Source of the DNA: Leptasterias polaris | Lineage: Eukaryota; Echinodermata; Asteroidea; Forcipulatida; Asteriidae | NCBI GenBank assembly: GCA_037783415.1 | Contig: JAZGTN010000214.1 | Coordinates: 682,001-746,000, forward strand | Reading direction: 5' to 3' | DNA length: 64,000 nt | Shown here: one piece after another, positions 39,201 to 44,470 of the stretch | Position numbering within the stretch: position 1 is the first letter of the stretch | Layout of the letters: the number at the start of each line of letters is the position of its first letter | Notes under the pieces: generated by a model | The model's database searches: none | What the model was told of the DNA's origin: nothing | The model's input: only the letters and a program-made list of their open reading frames with translations | Program-made: the position numbers and the translations under genes

Positions 39201-41710
39201 CACCAGGCTAGACTTGTGGACAAGTCGTTAAATGTCTGTCGCGGTGATAGCGGAACGGCTTTCTCGCAATATCCCGCGAGAGGGCTGCTCTGTGCGAGAT
39301 TACTGCTCTCTAGACTGGGAAGAGTCAGCAGCCAGCAACTTCGCGCGAGAGCAGTGATCTCGCGAGAGCATTCTTTATTAGGCTACAACACCACACGCGA
39401 CTCGACTCACCGCGACCATCATTAACGACTTGTCAACAAGTCTACCACCAGGCAAACCTTCAAATCTTTCATGTGTTTGCATTTGTCTAAAATAGAAGTT
39501 TGTAGTATTTCTGTCGTTTCCTTTTGTGTGTTTTTCTTTTGTCGTAGGAGCTGACCAGTGGTGAAGGCGACAACTCCTGGCTGATTAACGCAATCCAGCC
39601 GTCCACTCCAGTCTGTTTCCTCAACACAGATAAGGTACATCTGCCTGTGTCCCTCAGTAAAAGATTTAACTTAATTTATTTCCGTTTCACTAAATTCAAG
39701 TGTCTTAAAATGACTTGTGTTTTTGTGCATCAGATTATTTAGTGTAAATTTTGAGTATATTGTTACCGTTTGTAAATTCCACATAATTCAGCTCTGTGCT
39801 GCTACTCATAAATATGAAATAAAATAAAGTTAAATGATTTTAATGATTTTGATTTGTAAACGTAAGTGAAGCCTAAAAAAAAGAGTTTGATATTTTTATT
39901 ATTATTTCTTTTTTAACAGGTCAAGTTCCCAGAGGAAGCGGAGGAGAAACACACAGTAAACAAAGCAGAGGCTCTGCTGGTTCAGCGTCTCGTTGACTGT
40001 TTGAAGAAGGTAAGTAAACTGCAACTCAAATTAGACTAGCCTTCCAAGTAATACACACTAGTTGTAGTTAGTAGTGAAATGTATATTGGATAATTACAAA
40101 TCAAGAAAGACTGTTGCCAAGTGGTGGGCACTCCTTCACAAGTTCGGGAGAGTTGTATGAATGGTTTTAAGATGAGTTTAATTCCAAGGGAAACGTGATT
40201 TTACGGCAATTATTTGCTGTTTATGAACTAGATAATTTTTATCTTACGGAAGAACCAGCTCTGATAAAAGTTCCTGTAAAGAGCCATTTCAGTGAATGAC
40301 AGATGACGGTGAATGACCTACGGTGAATTGTGGAGGTCATGACCAAGATCTTGGTCCTGGTCTCGGTCTTGGAAGATGAGGTGTCGGTGTCGGCCTCGGA
40401 CTTTGAGGTCTTGACTCCAACACTGCTACATTGTATGCCGTAAACAGAAACTTATTTTATTGTAATTTCTTTAAATCAAATTTGGATAACTCAAATTTCA
40501 TATGACCTTCTGCTATAATGTAATATGGACATTTAAAACATTGGGTTTTTTTTCATTATTTTTGAATTAAGTTGCATTATGTTAAAAGTAAGCGAGAAAA
40601 ACTGATATACTTTATAACATGACAAAGACTGTACTATACAAATGTATAAACAAAATATCTAAACTGAGGACAAATTCCTGATCTGTACTTGACATGTATT
40701 TTCTTGTCCAGGTTGCAGAAACTTTCTGGTGTTTATTGTATTTGTTTTAATTGTGAATATTGCCTGGCATAATGTCTTGTATTCATCAATATCCAGGACA
40801 ATTTGTCCATTCTGATTGGTCAAGAGGAGATCACGTGGCCACGACCCTGCCGGTTTTAAACAAACATTCAAGACCTCGTCCCACTATTTTACTCCCTGAT
40901 TAATTACACAGTGCGGTTGTGAAAACAGTGACATTGGCATCATCTCTCCATACCGAAACCAATGCAAGCTGCTGGGAACCATGCTAGATGAACACATTGA
41001 AGTGAATACCGTTGACAAGTACCAGGGACGAGACAAAGAGGTCATCATTGTGTCATTTACCTCCAAGGACATACAATCTGGAGTAAGAGCTTACACCCCC
41101 CCCCCCCCCCCCCCCCACATTTCAGAACCTTTTCACCACTTGCCAAAAACTTTGAAATAGCGTTTTGTTTTAGTAGTTTAATCTTAAAGATAAAATTACC
41201 CCTTTTCGGAGTTTCTGGCTCTGAAAAGACCTTATAGATTATAAAATGGTAGACTTCCAGTGATGTTGGATGGCAACAGATTTACCAATAAATCCATTTT
41301 TATTGGAATTGTGAGCATGTTCAGAAGTACGTAAACAATGTCAAACTACCTGGTATGTCTAATGCCACTACTAAAAATTTAAACAAATCTGATAGACTGG
41401 AGACAGTAGATATTATAATCATGAGATGTAAAAATCAAGAAAATACATTTTGATAAAAAAAGTTATTTAGATATAAAAAACGTTAGTTTTTGAACTCCTT
41501 TTTACATTTCCTTGTTCCGTGATTTATGGCGGTTCTTTTTTACAGAGTGATTTTCTTTTGGAGGATCTCCGCCGTCTCAACGTTGCTCTGACGAGAGCTA
41601 AACACAAGCTGATTCTGATTGGCTGTATCAAAGCACTCAGTAAATATGGACCAATGAGGCAGCTCCTAGAATATCTGCAAGCTGCCAATATTATATCCTT
41701 TTATTTTTAG
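662..41710 (+). CDS. DNA2: DNA2 replication helicase/nuclease, full gene span (29 exons)
   Basis: DNA2 cleaves 5' flaps during Okazaki-fragment maturation and resects broken ends. Exons read by eye, all GT-AG with matching phases: 662-689, 1633-1679, 2717-3242, 5835-7663, 8073-8215, 9263-9331, 9716-9877, 10293-10317, 11182-11244, 11791-11876, 12694-12822, 13158-13281, 13975-14073, 14468-14591, 15498-15657, 28304-28498, 31705-31818, 32378-32509, 33186-33302, 34426-34511, 34760-34861, 35323-35438, 35679-35807, 37352-37545, 37988-38201, 39548-39634, 39920-40009, 40912-41082, 41546-41710. They total 5526 nt, about 1841 residues, against roughly 1060 in vertebrates; the excess is N-terminal. The start ATG lies in a good context (G at -3 and +4). 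Exon 1 could instead end at 685 and join an acceptor at 1625, which changes only one or two residues. The C-terminus ends ...NIISFYF, slightly shorter than vertebrate DNA2. Confidence 0.93.
822..1080. repeat. Telomere-like C-rich tandem repeat in DNA2 intron 1
   Basis: The first half (822-905) is built from ccctaaccctac-type units, resembling degenerate TTAGGG telomeric repeat on the other strand. The second half changes to a 17-18-bp unit close to cccttgccctcacccaac. The minus strand has many runs of three or four G's and could fold into G-quadruplexes. Open frames through here are only repeat translation. Confidence 0.85.
1728..2005. mobile_element. Palindromic MITE-like element (gggcc...tttcatggctctgc ends)
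   Basis: The ends are inverted copies of roughly 24 bases containing aatttcatggctctgcttac; the interior repeats gcttac/gtaagc motifs. There is no coding capacity. Relatives with the same end style occur at 46034-46232 and, in degraded form, around 26850-26925, 12410-12600 and 35515-35650. It lies in DNA2 intron 2. Confidence 0.75.
3604..3943 (+). repeat. Duplicate of DNA2 intron 3 end plus start of exon 4 (copy 1)
   Basis: These 340 bases match 5681-6020 with only a few differences. The copy includes the pyrimidine tract, the AG acceptor (3756-3757) and the first 186 bases of exon 4 ([14 protein letters not shown]...). It breaks off at gaa and runs into a poly-T tract. If its acceptor were used, the frame would stop at 4024-4026, truncating DNA2 after about 290 residues. 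It is a decoy acceptor or poison-exon candidate. A duplicated or mis-joined haplotype in the assembly is the main alternative. Confidence 0.9.
3944..5680 (-). mobile_element. 1.7-kb insertion between the duplicated exon starts
   Basis: The segment begins on the plus strand with a run of about 17 T's, so read on the minus strand it ends in poly(A), as a retroposed copy would. The flanks are 340-bp direct repeats that contain host exon sequence, so they are not LTRs. Inside are about three diverged tandem units (4235-4605) sharing catggattattccatattc and acttatactc. No reverse transcriptase or other protein was recognised. A (TC)n run lies at 5384-5402. Confidence 0.5.
5835..7663 (+). CDS. DNA2: DNA2 exon 4: 1.8-kb exon encoding the disordered N-terminal extension
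   Basis: This single open exon supplies about residues 201-810 of the spliced model. It begins at an AG after a pyrimidine tract with VIPETP, and a second similar motif (FVPETP) follows. Composition is rich in Ser, Lys, Asp and Thr, with no hydrophobic core, so it is probably unstructured. Short acidic-hydrophobic segments recur: [11 protein letters not shown] near residue 320, [10 protein letters not shown] near 438, and [16 protein letters not shown] near 782. Two related NPFAVKPS / NLFATENS segments also occur. The last segment lies where vertebrate DNA2 begins with an acidic helix reported to bind RPA, so an RPA-docking role is a reasonable inference. The end joins phase 0 to the next exon at 8073 (EKLESL...). 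A copy of its first 186 bases lies at 3758-3943. Confidence 0.85.
8073..15657 (+). CDS. DNA2: DNA2 exons 5-15: Fe-S RecB-type nuclease domain
   Basis: These eleven exons encode the start of the conserved core (NRYRVMGI at 8189-8212) and the nuclease. Four cysteines match the DNA2 iron-sulfur cluster: one in IRCMRR (about C932) and three in [10 protein letters not shown] (about C1191, C1194, C1200). The RecB-type active site is intact: LGTMLHEVF with the first-motif His, KGKVDLT with Asp (about D1071), LELKTG with Glu and Lys (about E1095, K1097), then the SQLVLY motif. [10 protein letters not shown] and [10 protein letters not shown] flank these. One exon (10293-10317) is only 25 nt. The domain cuts single-stranded 5' and 3' flaps with metal ions, and the cluster links the two halves of the nuclease fold. 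Confidence 0.94.
8266..8352 (-). repeat. tRNA-derived SINE copy (tRNA-Leu-like head)
   Basis: On the minus strand it reads gtcgtggccgag... then, through a long variable-arm-like stem, to a B-box-like gggttcaagttcc. The layout resembles tRNA-Leu. The tail tgcttaaggacactagtgtc continues past the head and matches the copy at 9075-9185. The acceptor stem is imperfect and there is a family tail, so this is a SINE rather than a tRNA gene. Confidence 0.6.
9075..9185 (-). repeat. tRNA-derived SINE copy, same family as 8266-8352
   Basis: On the minus strand it reads gtcatggccgagcggtctag... with a B-box-like gggtttgaacccc, followed by the shared gtgcccttgagcaaggct tail. It lies in the DNA2 intron before exon 9263-9331. 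Confidence 0.6.
10414..10665 (+). repeat. tRNA-derived SINE (ggttcaaatcc B box)
   Basis: The A-box-like tggctcagtgg (10424-10434) and B-box-like ggttcaaatcc (10468-10478) are followed by a body beginning attgggttttcagtctct. The same body occurs in the element at 38352-38610. Confidence 0.7.
11362..11520 (-). repeat. tRNA-derived SINE, minus orientation
   Basis: Minus-strand tRNA-like head (gctagcttggtggcctagtg) and B box ggttcgaatccc, followed by the tail ...gtgtaagggcaaaaa. It belongs to the family whose tail carries cgggaaagtactgagtatac; other copies are near 13531-13860 and 59995-60125, with fragments at 36545-36760, 37035-37125 and 57690-57775. Confidence 0.65.
11943..11993. repeat. Hairpin, 16-bp arms
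   Basis: ctgcgtcccatatccca (left) pairs with tgggtatgggacgcag (right) with one bulged base, around an 18-base loop. It sits in a GC-richer patch (11895-12205) that is probably a degraded palindromic element. Confidence 0.6.
13531..13860 (+). repeat. tRNA-derived SINE plus an adjacent tail fragment
   Basis: A tail fragment (13531-13660, cgggaaagtactgagtatac...) is followed by a fuller copy with a tRNA-like head (ggggctagctcagtggtcta, near 13690) and then the same tail again (from about 13792). Two related insertions stand in tandem just upstream of the exon at 13975. Confidence 0.65.
14598..14905. repeat. G-rich minisatellite directly after a DNA2 5' splice site
   Basis: About 14 copies of a 20-24-bp unit based on gatggggagtggccaagggg. 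It starts only a few bases after the donor at 14592. The plus strand carries many G runs. The long minus- and plus-strand open frames here are repeat translation. Confidence 0.9.
16104..16472. mobile_element. TTAA-flanked non-autonomous DNA element
   Basis: Bounded by TTAA at 16100-16103 and 16473-16476. The ends are inverted and related (aggcaaagtatacctttggt against its counterpart at the right end). The interior shares gtggtcgcgtttttgaggta-type sequence with the reverse-oriented element at 61169-61567. No open frame of note. Confidence 0.75.
16962..17150. repeat. Dispersed repeat with tandem cgtacatgtatgatctattt units
   Basis: The segment shares cgtacatgtatgatctattt units and a following tcactcaagaaata...ttgggatgta stretch with 29232-29440, in the same orientation. 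Function unknown. Confidence 0.7.
17490..17725. mobile_element. MITE-like element, atagaactag ends
   Basis: Imperfect inverted ends: atataatagaactaggga at the left and the complement of ctagttctatcatataat at the right. No target duplication was resolved and no coding content seen. It lies in the lectin-bearing DNA2 intron. Confidence 0.55.
17857..18103. mobile_element. MITE-like element, tagacctttctattg ends
   Basis: A perfect 15-bp terminal inverted repeat, tagacctttctattg, bounds 247 bases without coding capacity. The target duplication is ambiguous. Confidence 0.65.
19222..19956 (-). CDS. Secreted CTLD-PAN lectin A, intronless
   Basis: A 244-residue protein in one open frame. Residues 1-28 form a signal peptide (hydrophobic [12 protein letters not shown]). 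The C-type-lectin-like domain spans about 31-156: GCPYGW, SCYE, the conserved AARQRC and WLGC, and the terminal FLCE. Cysteines 31/42, 60/156 and 132/147 fit the long-form pattern, and 100/112 may be an extra pair. The EPN/QPD and WND calcium-sugar motifs are absent, so classical sugar binding is doubtful. Residues 167-238 form a PAN/apple-like module ([19 protein letters not shown]) ending [11 protein letters not shown] and NVT are possible N-glycosylation sites. A TATA-like tataaa lies on the minus strand at 20070-20075. The gene lies antisense in a DNA2 intron and has close paralogues at 23292, 25086 and 27030. The ligand cannot be inferred. Confidence 0.88.
   Translation of the reverse strand: MTQFTKTMFVYWMSLIIVGCLDVNVIGSPGCPYGWVEFSHSCYEMVTNTRLDWYAARQRCRDAGGDLAIPNSKSENEFILNLVKELLEITDMGKNIWLGCTYNVQGDGQWTCLDQNEYNNEISGISASGFGCATFLYSRGEWNYKGCSTAYRRFLCERKTCTPPVRCFALTTGSDHHSYCLLGHTFKETIIQNPIQCCLACSKDPNCRSFNLSGKMCQLNNVTISQVDADKKSVMKNCVYYEYE
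20070..20077 (-). promoter_or_regulatory. Candidate TATA box of lectin A
   Basis: Minus-strand tatataaa about 115 bases upstream of the lectin A start codon, at a workable distance if the 5' UTR is about 85 bases. Position-based inference only. Confidence 0.4.
20853..21232. repeat. Palindromic minisatellite (about 22-bp unit)
   Basis: Roughly 16-17 copies of aatgccacccatgtgggtaatc. Nearly every unit keeps the half-sites CCCA and TGGG around a variable centre (TG, AT, AG, CT), so each is a small palindrome. It lies between lectins A and B. Confidence 0.9.
22237..22647. mobile_element. Harbinger-type MITE with TAA target duplication
   Basis: A perfect 25-bp terminal inverted repeat starting GGGGCCATTCAGAATAG bounds 411 bases, with TAA on both sides (22234-22236 and 22648-22650). 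A 3-bp TWA-type duplication and G-rich ends are typical of the PIF/Harbinger superfamily. No transposase is present. Confidence 0.82.
23292..24044 (-). CDS. Secreted CTLD-PAN lectin B, intronless
   Basis: About 250 residues from the ATG at 24042-24044, chosen because it starts a clean signal peptide ([21 protein letters not shown]); an upstream in-frame ATG would add 16 residues. The CTLD has CTDGW, SCYA, EARQLC, NVWLGC, WICVDG and VMCEQK, with GAWGTPNC where WND might stand and no EPN/QPD. The PAN-like module is almost identical to that of lectin A ([19 protein letters not shown]), while the CTLD is strongly diverged. It ends ENCVYYEYE. There are several N-x-S/T sites, including NVT in the CTLD. 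A minus-strand tataaa lies at 24168-24173, about 125 bases upstream. The gene is intact and is probably a secreted recognition protein of unknown ligand. Confidence 0.88.
   Translation of the reverse strand: MAHYKRSILMLLLLGVKVVYAVTFCTDGWIKHGQSCYAAPNVTLTYTWSEARQLCMDLDADLVVVNSQSENAFIWTMQRDYFPANKAQNVWLGCTNPVGAVGWICVDGKDNEYTNFIQSDEVSGSKEWTEERCLTMAYSQGAWGTPNCDVVKQVMCEQKLCPRAPLRCFTVPTMDSTHQDQHYCLLGHTFKKTIIQNPMQCCLACSKDPNCHSFNLSGKMCQLNNVTISQVDADKKRVMSRENCVYYEYE
24168..24173 (-). promoter_or_regulatory. Candidate TATA box of lectin B
   Basis: Minus-strand tataaa (context ggtataaagtcg) about 125 bases upstream of the lectin B start codon. The spacing is close to that of the lectin A candidate. Confidence 0.4.
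24507..24836. mobile_element. Right-truncated TTAA-type element
   Basis: It begins after TTAA (24503-24506) and matches 54728-55070 almost base for base, including the internal tattatcgcgcgcgataa palindrome. It stops at cgatc without the right terminus and second TTAA that the other copy has. Confidence 0.8.
25086..25829 (-). CDS. Secreted CTLD-PAN lectin C, intronless
   Basis: A 247-residue protein; translation could also start at the internal Met 8 or Met 12, both still before the signal peptide core ([15 protein letters not shown]). The CTLD runs from YGCPSGW through [33 protein letters not shown] to ILCEQK. No EPN/QPD or WND is present. The PAN-like module follows ([19 protein letters not shown]), ending ENCVYYEYE. 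This copy shares [18 protein letters not shown] with the broken member at 43196, so C and the pseudogene form one subgroup, while A, B and D share [16 protein letters not shown]. Family and context as for lectins A and B. Confidence 0.87.
   Translation of the reverse strand: MQLQQKAMPLKMTFALVGGFLCLSIAQAVNEAIPSYGCPSGWRHFGQSCYKMVTNTPIKWDKARQVCLDAGSELAVPNPKSENDFIWDLQKELIPEDTNPHNMWLGCRYDNATSDQLQFVDIFKNDYKNVPLDRLETGCCNMRHQSGQWALVSCDESRNILCEQKRFTLPLRCFAVTHQDQLYCLHGHTFKETTIQNPIECCLACSKDPNCRSFNLSGKACQLNNATISQVNAGDNLMENCVYYEYE
26250..26262. repeat. Poly-G run between lectins C and D
   Basis: A homopolymer of about 11 G's after aggag. The surrounding 25.9-27.0 kb otherwise holds AT-rich unassigned sequence and a degraded MITE end near 26850-26925. 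Confidence 0.6.
27030..27773 (-). CDS. Secreted CTLD-PAN lectin D, intronless
   Basis: About 247 residues from the ATG at 27771-27773, chosen because it opens a typical signal peptide ([20 protein letters not shown]). An upstream in-frame ATG at 27840-27842 would add 23 residues ahead of it. The CTLD includes [42 protein letters not shown] and VLCE; EPN/QPD and WND are absent. The PAN-like module is nearly identical to that of lectin A, differing at only about two positions over the last 65 residues, whereas the CTLDs differ widely. It ends ENCVYYEYE. It is the copy nearest DNA2 exon 16, about 0.5 kb away on the opposite strand. Confidence 0.88.
   Translation of the reverse strand: MFRASLLVVGFFCVVSSQVMVNAIGSDGCPYEWRKFGQSCYKMVNDTPLNWFQARQVCLDAGSELAVPNSKTENNFIWKMQLDILKDYSTPKNMWLGCTYGIEAPGKWKCYGDDQNEYQNWELGKQLMNGTCSTIRKYSGYWGSTNCSTEKKRVLCELRNRCTMGSLRCFSITSQDPDHHPYCLLGHTFKETIIQNPIQCCLACSKDPNCRSFNLSGKMCQLNNVTISQVDVDKKSVMENCVYYEYE
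28304..34511 (+). CDS. DNA2: DNA2 exons 16-20: middle region between nuclease and helicase
   Basis: Exon 16 follows a 12.6-kb intron and encodes [16 protein letters not shown], which aligns with the DNA2 segment after the Fe-S cysteines. Exons 17-20 encode [49 protein letters not shown] with NLAKLMHND, and [15 protein letters not shown]. In solved DNA2 structures this region forms a small beta-barrel and helical stalk that channels single-stranded DNA from the helicase to the nuclease; that role is known for the family and is not visible from the sequence alone. All joins preserve phase (2, 2, 2, 2, then 1). Confidence 0.9.
28603..28965. repeat. Three diverged tandem copies of a unit of about 125 bp
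   Basis: Each unit has gcagacgcattcaccacatg, then atttatcattcaaaaccacagta-like sequence, then atggtcagacagtaggaggg. It lies just inside the intron after exon 28304-28498. Confidence 0.75.
29232..29440. repeat. Second copy of the cgtacatgtatgatctattt repeat
   Basis: It matches 16962-17150 in the same orientation, through tgactcaagaaata and ttgggatgta. The next 750 bases hold nothing I can assign. Confidence 0.65.
30184..31124. mobile_element. 941-bp TTAA-flanked non-autonomous element
   Basis: Bounded by TTAA at 30180-30183 and 31125-31128. The inverted ends share agtgtcactagag(t/c)gattttt. The open frames inside are short and show no transposase motif. TTAA duplication occurs in the piggyBac and Kolobok superfamilies. 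Confidence 0.72.
31930..32105. mobile_element. Small MITE-like element with TTAA at both ends
   Basis: Imperfect inverted ends (gcctggttcatacttcttgc against the complement of the right end), with internal inverted gcgaatg/cattcgc motifs. TTAA lies at 31926-31929 and 32106-32109. Confidence 0.6.
33787..34059. mobile_element. MITE with 29-bp perfect ends and 8-bp target duplication
   Basis: Perfect 29-bp terminal inverted repeats (33787-33815 and 34031-34059), starting catagaaatagaacccggag, bound 273 bases. The 8-bp sequence catttaac is directly duplicated at 33779-33786 and 34060-34067. An 8-bp duplication fits the hAT or P superfamily. The interior has several gccatacacgcgt-type short inverted motifs. 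No transposase. It is a recent-looking insertion in a DNA2 intron. Confidence 0.9.
34760..41710 (+). CDS. DNA2: DNA2 exons 21-29: SF1 helicase domain
   Basis: All superfamily 1 helicase motifs are present. Walker A is GMPGTGKTT, split by the intron at 34862-35322 (Lys about 1455). Motif Ia is [13 protein letters not shown]. Walker B is VDEASQIS (about D1561/E1562). Motif III is [11 protein letters not shown] and motif IV is [10 protein letters not shown]. Motif V is [12 protein letters not shown], and motif VI is [21 protein letters not shown]-driven 5'-3' translocation and unwinding should therefore be intact. The last exon (41546-41710) ends at TAG after NIISFYF. A long run of C's follows the donor of exon 28 by only about a dozen bases. 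No broken motif was seen, so the gene appears functional. Confidence 0.95.
37628..37712. repeat. Palindromic dispersed repeat (ggcctgacgtttcaaccc)
   Basis: taatggcctgacgtttcaac at the left pairs with an inverted copy near 37690-37705 around agactctgctaggg. Relatives occur at 48960-49025, 52968-53080 and 53525-53565, so this is a family. Confidence 0.65.
38352..38610 (+). repeat. tRNA-derived SINE (ggttcgaatcc B box)
   Basis: A-box-like tggtgtagtgg (38362-38372) and B-box ggttcgaatcc (38405-38415), then a body with attgggttttcagtctcta shared with 10414-10665. It lies in the DNA2 intron after exon 37988-38201. Confidence 0.75.
39209..39444. mobile_element. Mutator-like MITE with 9-bp target duplication
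   Basis: Inverted ends beginning tagacttgt(g/t)gacaagtcgt bound 236 bases; ccaccaggc is duplicated at 39200-39208 and 39445-39453. A 9-bp duplication is typical of Mutator-like elements. The interior is rich in tctcgcgcgaga-like sites. It lies about 100 bases upstream of a DNA2 exon. Confidence 0.85.
41096..41115. repeat. Poly-C run next to a DNA2 donor site
   Basis: About 20 consecutive C's, starting roughly a dozen bases after the donor of exon 40912-41082. The length is likely variable and error-prone in assembly. Confidence 0.85.
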
Positions 41711-43195
41711 TTGAGAGAGTTCAACAGCATTAAGATGTTTTGAAAGGTCTGACAGTAACCATTCCCTCACAAGGAATGCACCCTTTAAAAGCATGTTGAT
41801 TCCATTAATTTGTCGGGGCTTAATGTATCAAATTTTTTGAGTATTTTTTTCAATTGTTGATTCCTTAACTAGTATCATACATGGTGACCCTCCCATCAGA
41901 TGTATGCAGTTGATCCAGCCACTCATAAAGTTGGTCTCCTCAGAGCGGTTCCTTAGGCAATCCGCTCATATGGTAGTATTTCCTTATAAATTGTTTTTTT
42001 CTAGAATTACTTTTTTCTGATTTCCGATTACAGTTTATGCAAACAACAACTTGTTGCTCATAGTGACTTTTTTCTTACAGTGCTGTCCATACTAAAAGAG
42101 TGATACATTTTCTTGATTCCTTTTACACAAACCTGGCTAAAATATTTTGAAGTTTTTGGTCTTTGTTTCCTCTGTATGTTCTGTGAATCCCAAAACAATT
42201 TTTGTATACAACCATGGCACTCCATAGGTGTTTTGCATTTTGGATCATTCCATCCAATTTCAAGGATTTGCTTATTAAAAAATAGCAACCTTATTATATG
42301 TTACCATCATTAGAAAGGAGAAAATAGAATTAGCTGTTGCAAACTGCTTACCAACCAAAACGACCTGTGTTTAGAAATATCTGATTGTTCTCTTTCCAAC
42401 CATAGTAAGCTTGGGTATGGAGGGTGAATATAGACAAAACTACAGCTTTATAACAAATGGCATTTGTGATCAGACTCGAATGGTTTCTAAAGATGTATTA
42501 TTCAAAACATGTGATAACCTTTTTTGCTAATTCTATGTTAATGCACTTTAAACATACTGTGAAGAAAAGTCTTTCTTCTCTTCGCATATTGAGAAATTTT
42601 TAGTGGCACGCAAAATACACTTTTCTTAAATTCAAGATGAATATATTTACTTATCACAATTTAATAAGAAGTATAATCTATAAAAAAAAATATATATAAA
42701 TTTGGAGAGAATCATTGTATAATAAAATCTGATAATAAAATTGTTCATACTGTTGAGAAATGCAATCAAGAGACTTTTGGTGTTGCATTATTAAAGAGGC
42801 ATGGTGTAAAAGAGGTTTTGTCACAGGGTGCAGATTGTTGATATGAATGATTAGCAACCTGATATTGTTGATAGTGATGTTGATATTGTTTAAGTAATGC
42901 TGAAGGCCCAATGAAAAGGGGTAGTAATAGTGTAAGGTGTGTTGCTACAATGTTTACAAGTGCCTGATAAATGTCTACTATATTTACAAGTTATATCTGA
43001 AGTTCGATGTTTAAGATCCCGTAAGATTTCAGCCACATCTCTGGTCCAAAGAAAACACTGATCTTTTGCAATAGACATCATCAGATATTGTTGTGCCATT
43101 TTGTGTTTAGCATAATCAAAATCTGCCTCTCTAGAGTCAAACATGTTTTGAATGTACAATGGTACAACGAAACAATCAGTCATAGATAAGATCCT
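41711..43195. other. DNA2 3' flank, no gene recognised
   Basis: AT-rich sequence that should contain the DNA2 3' UTR. A minus-strand open frame of 97 codons (42890-43183) lies just downstream of the broken lectin. It resembles nothing I know and may be chance or old 3' UTR. No other structure was seen. Confidence 0.4.
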
Positions 43196-44273
43196 TTACT
43201 GAATCAAGTTATTTCCAGCATTGACCTGGGAGATGGTAGCATTGTTGAGTTGGCACGCCTTCCCTGACAGGTTGAAGGAGCGGCAGTTGGGATCCTTGGA
43301 GCAGGCCAGGCAGCACTGCATGGGGTTTTGGATGATGGATTCCTTAAAGGTGTGGCCGAGCAGACAGTAGGGTTGGTCTTGATGAGCATAGCTTGCAGGG
43401 TGGACACGGAAGCAACGTTTTGATGGGGTACATATTTTTCTCTCACACACGAAACTTCTCTTTTGTTGGCATTTTATAAGAGCCCACTGACCATCATGTG
43501 GTTCGCTGTCTTGTCACTTCTCGTCTAGACTATTGTAACTCCCTGTTATCTGGAATCACCAAAGCACATCTTAAACGCCTCACCAGTATTCAATACAGAG
43601 CTGCCAAACTTGTTCTCACTGTTATCTGTTGGAGAGCTCATGGATCCCCCTTACTCGCTAAACTACACTGGCTACCCATGGAGAAACGCATCCAGTTCAA
43701 AACTCTTCTATATGTTTTTAAATGTTTGAAGGACATTGCTCCACCTTATCTCTCTGATATGTTTCATCTTTGCCAAAGCAACCGTCAAGGACTCCGCTCT
43801 TCTTCCGATAGAACTCGGCTTAACACTCACAAGTCCAGATTATCTTATGGCAAACACGCCTTCTCACACTCTGTTGCTGAACTTTGGAACAGTCTCCCAA
43901 TTAGTGTCCGTGATTCTTCTTGTGTTGTTACATTTAAGAGTAAACTTAAAACTTATCTCTTTCCTAAATAGTAGATTTAAGTTTTGTTCTAGCTTGTTTT
44001 AATTTATCCTTTTCTTTTGTTATGCGCTTTGATCATGTTTTGGAAAAGCGCAGTATAAATGCCTGTTATTATTATTATTATTATTATAATGTTTGTGCTT
44101 GAGGCAACAACAGTTTGTAGCAATGAGATCTTGTCCCTCTTGTAAATTCTTATACGCATGCTGACCGCCATCATAGAATTCCAAACCATCACTGGCTGTG
44201 TTCATGCAGCCCAACCATACACTATCCTCGCCTAGGTCCCCATTCCAAGGGATTCCGGCTGCGTGTTTCAAGA
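43196..44273 (-). pseudogene. Broken CTLD-PAN lectin (fifth family member)
   Basis: Read on the minus strand, a CTLD piece (44273-44090: LGEDSVWLGCMN...DLIATNCCC) is separated by a retroelement fragment from the rest (43495-43196: DGQWALIKCQQKRSFVCERK, then the PAN-like [19 protein letters not shown]). The first half of the CTLD and the signal peptide are missing: an in-frame stop lies a few codons upstream of the first recognisable residues, in unrelated sequence. The 3' end is also damaged, since a stop after GNNLIQ removes the usual ENCVYYEYE. The PAN residues are otherwise well kept, with [18 protein letters not shown] closest to lectin C. It lies downstream of DNA2, about 15 kb from the main cluster. 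A hybrid transcript cannot be excluded. Confidence 0.85.
43495..44090 (+). mobile_element. 3' end of a CR1/L2-like non-LTR retrotransposon
   Basis: The 157-codon frame at 43498-43971 has the C-terminal signature of non-LTR reverse transcriptases: VTSRLDYCNSLLSG near the start, LHWLPMEKRIQFKTLLYVFK, then ELWNSLPISVR and FKSKLKTYLF at the end. A tail with gcgcagtataaatgcctg and an (ATT)n run (about 44066-44088) marks the 3' end. The palm-domain catalytic motif is absent, so this is a 5'-truncated dead copy. It is inserted in the lectin pseudogene in the opposite orientation. Confidence 0.85.
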
Positions 44274-44289
44274 ATACCCTGGGGTTTTA

Positions 44290-44470
44290 CCGCTATACCC
44301 CTACTCTAAGGCAGGGATGGCTATTGCCTGGGGTATGCCCATTTGGCTTGGGTAGATCAGGGGTAAAGCGATCCAAGTGTGAAAGGGCTGGCCGGTATCG
44401 GAATAGAGTAGTGTGAAAAGGGGGAGGGGGGGGGGAACACACACATTCATCTAATTCTCTCCCCAAACCC
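44290..44470. other. Unassigned sequence upstream of the broken lectin
   Basis: ataccc/gggtat-rich sequence (taccgctatacccctactc ... tggggtatgcccatttggct) replaces the expected lectin 5' half. It may be a short repeat, followed by a G-rich run at 44419-44434. Nothing coding was seen. Confidence 0.35.

Noticed and set aside
41700..41712. Splice acceptor ttttatttttag at the DNA2 end
   Set aside because: It lies within the last exon with no donor at a possible distance; the TAG is read as the stop codon.
42890..43183. 97-codon minus-strand frame next to the broken lectin
   Set aside because: No recognisable domain, signal peptide or splice context; the length is plausible by chance in this much sequence.
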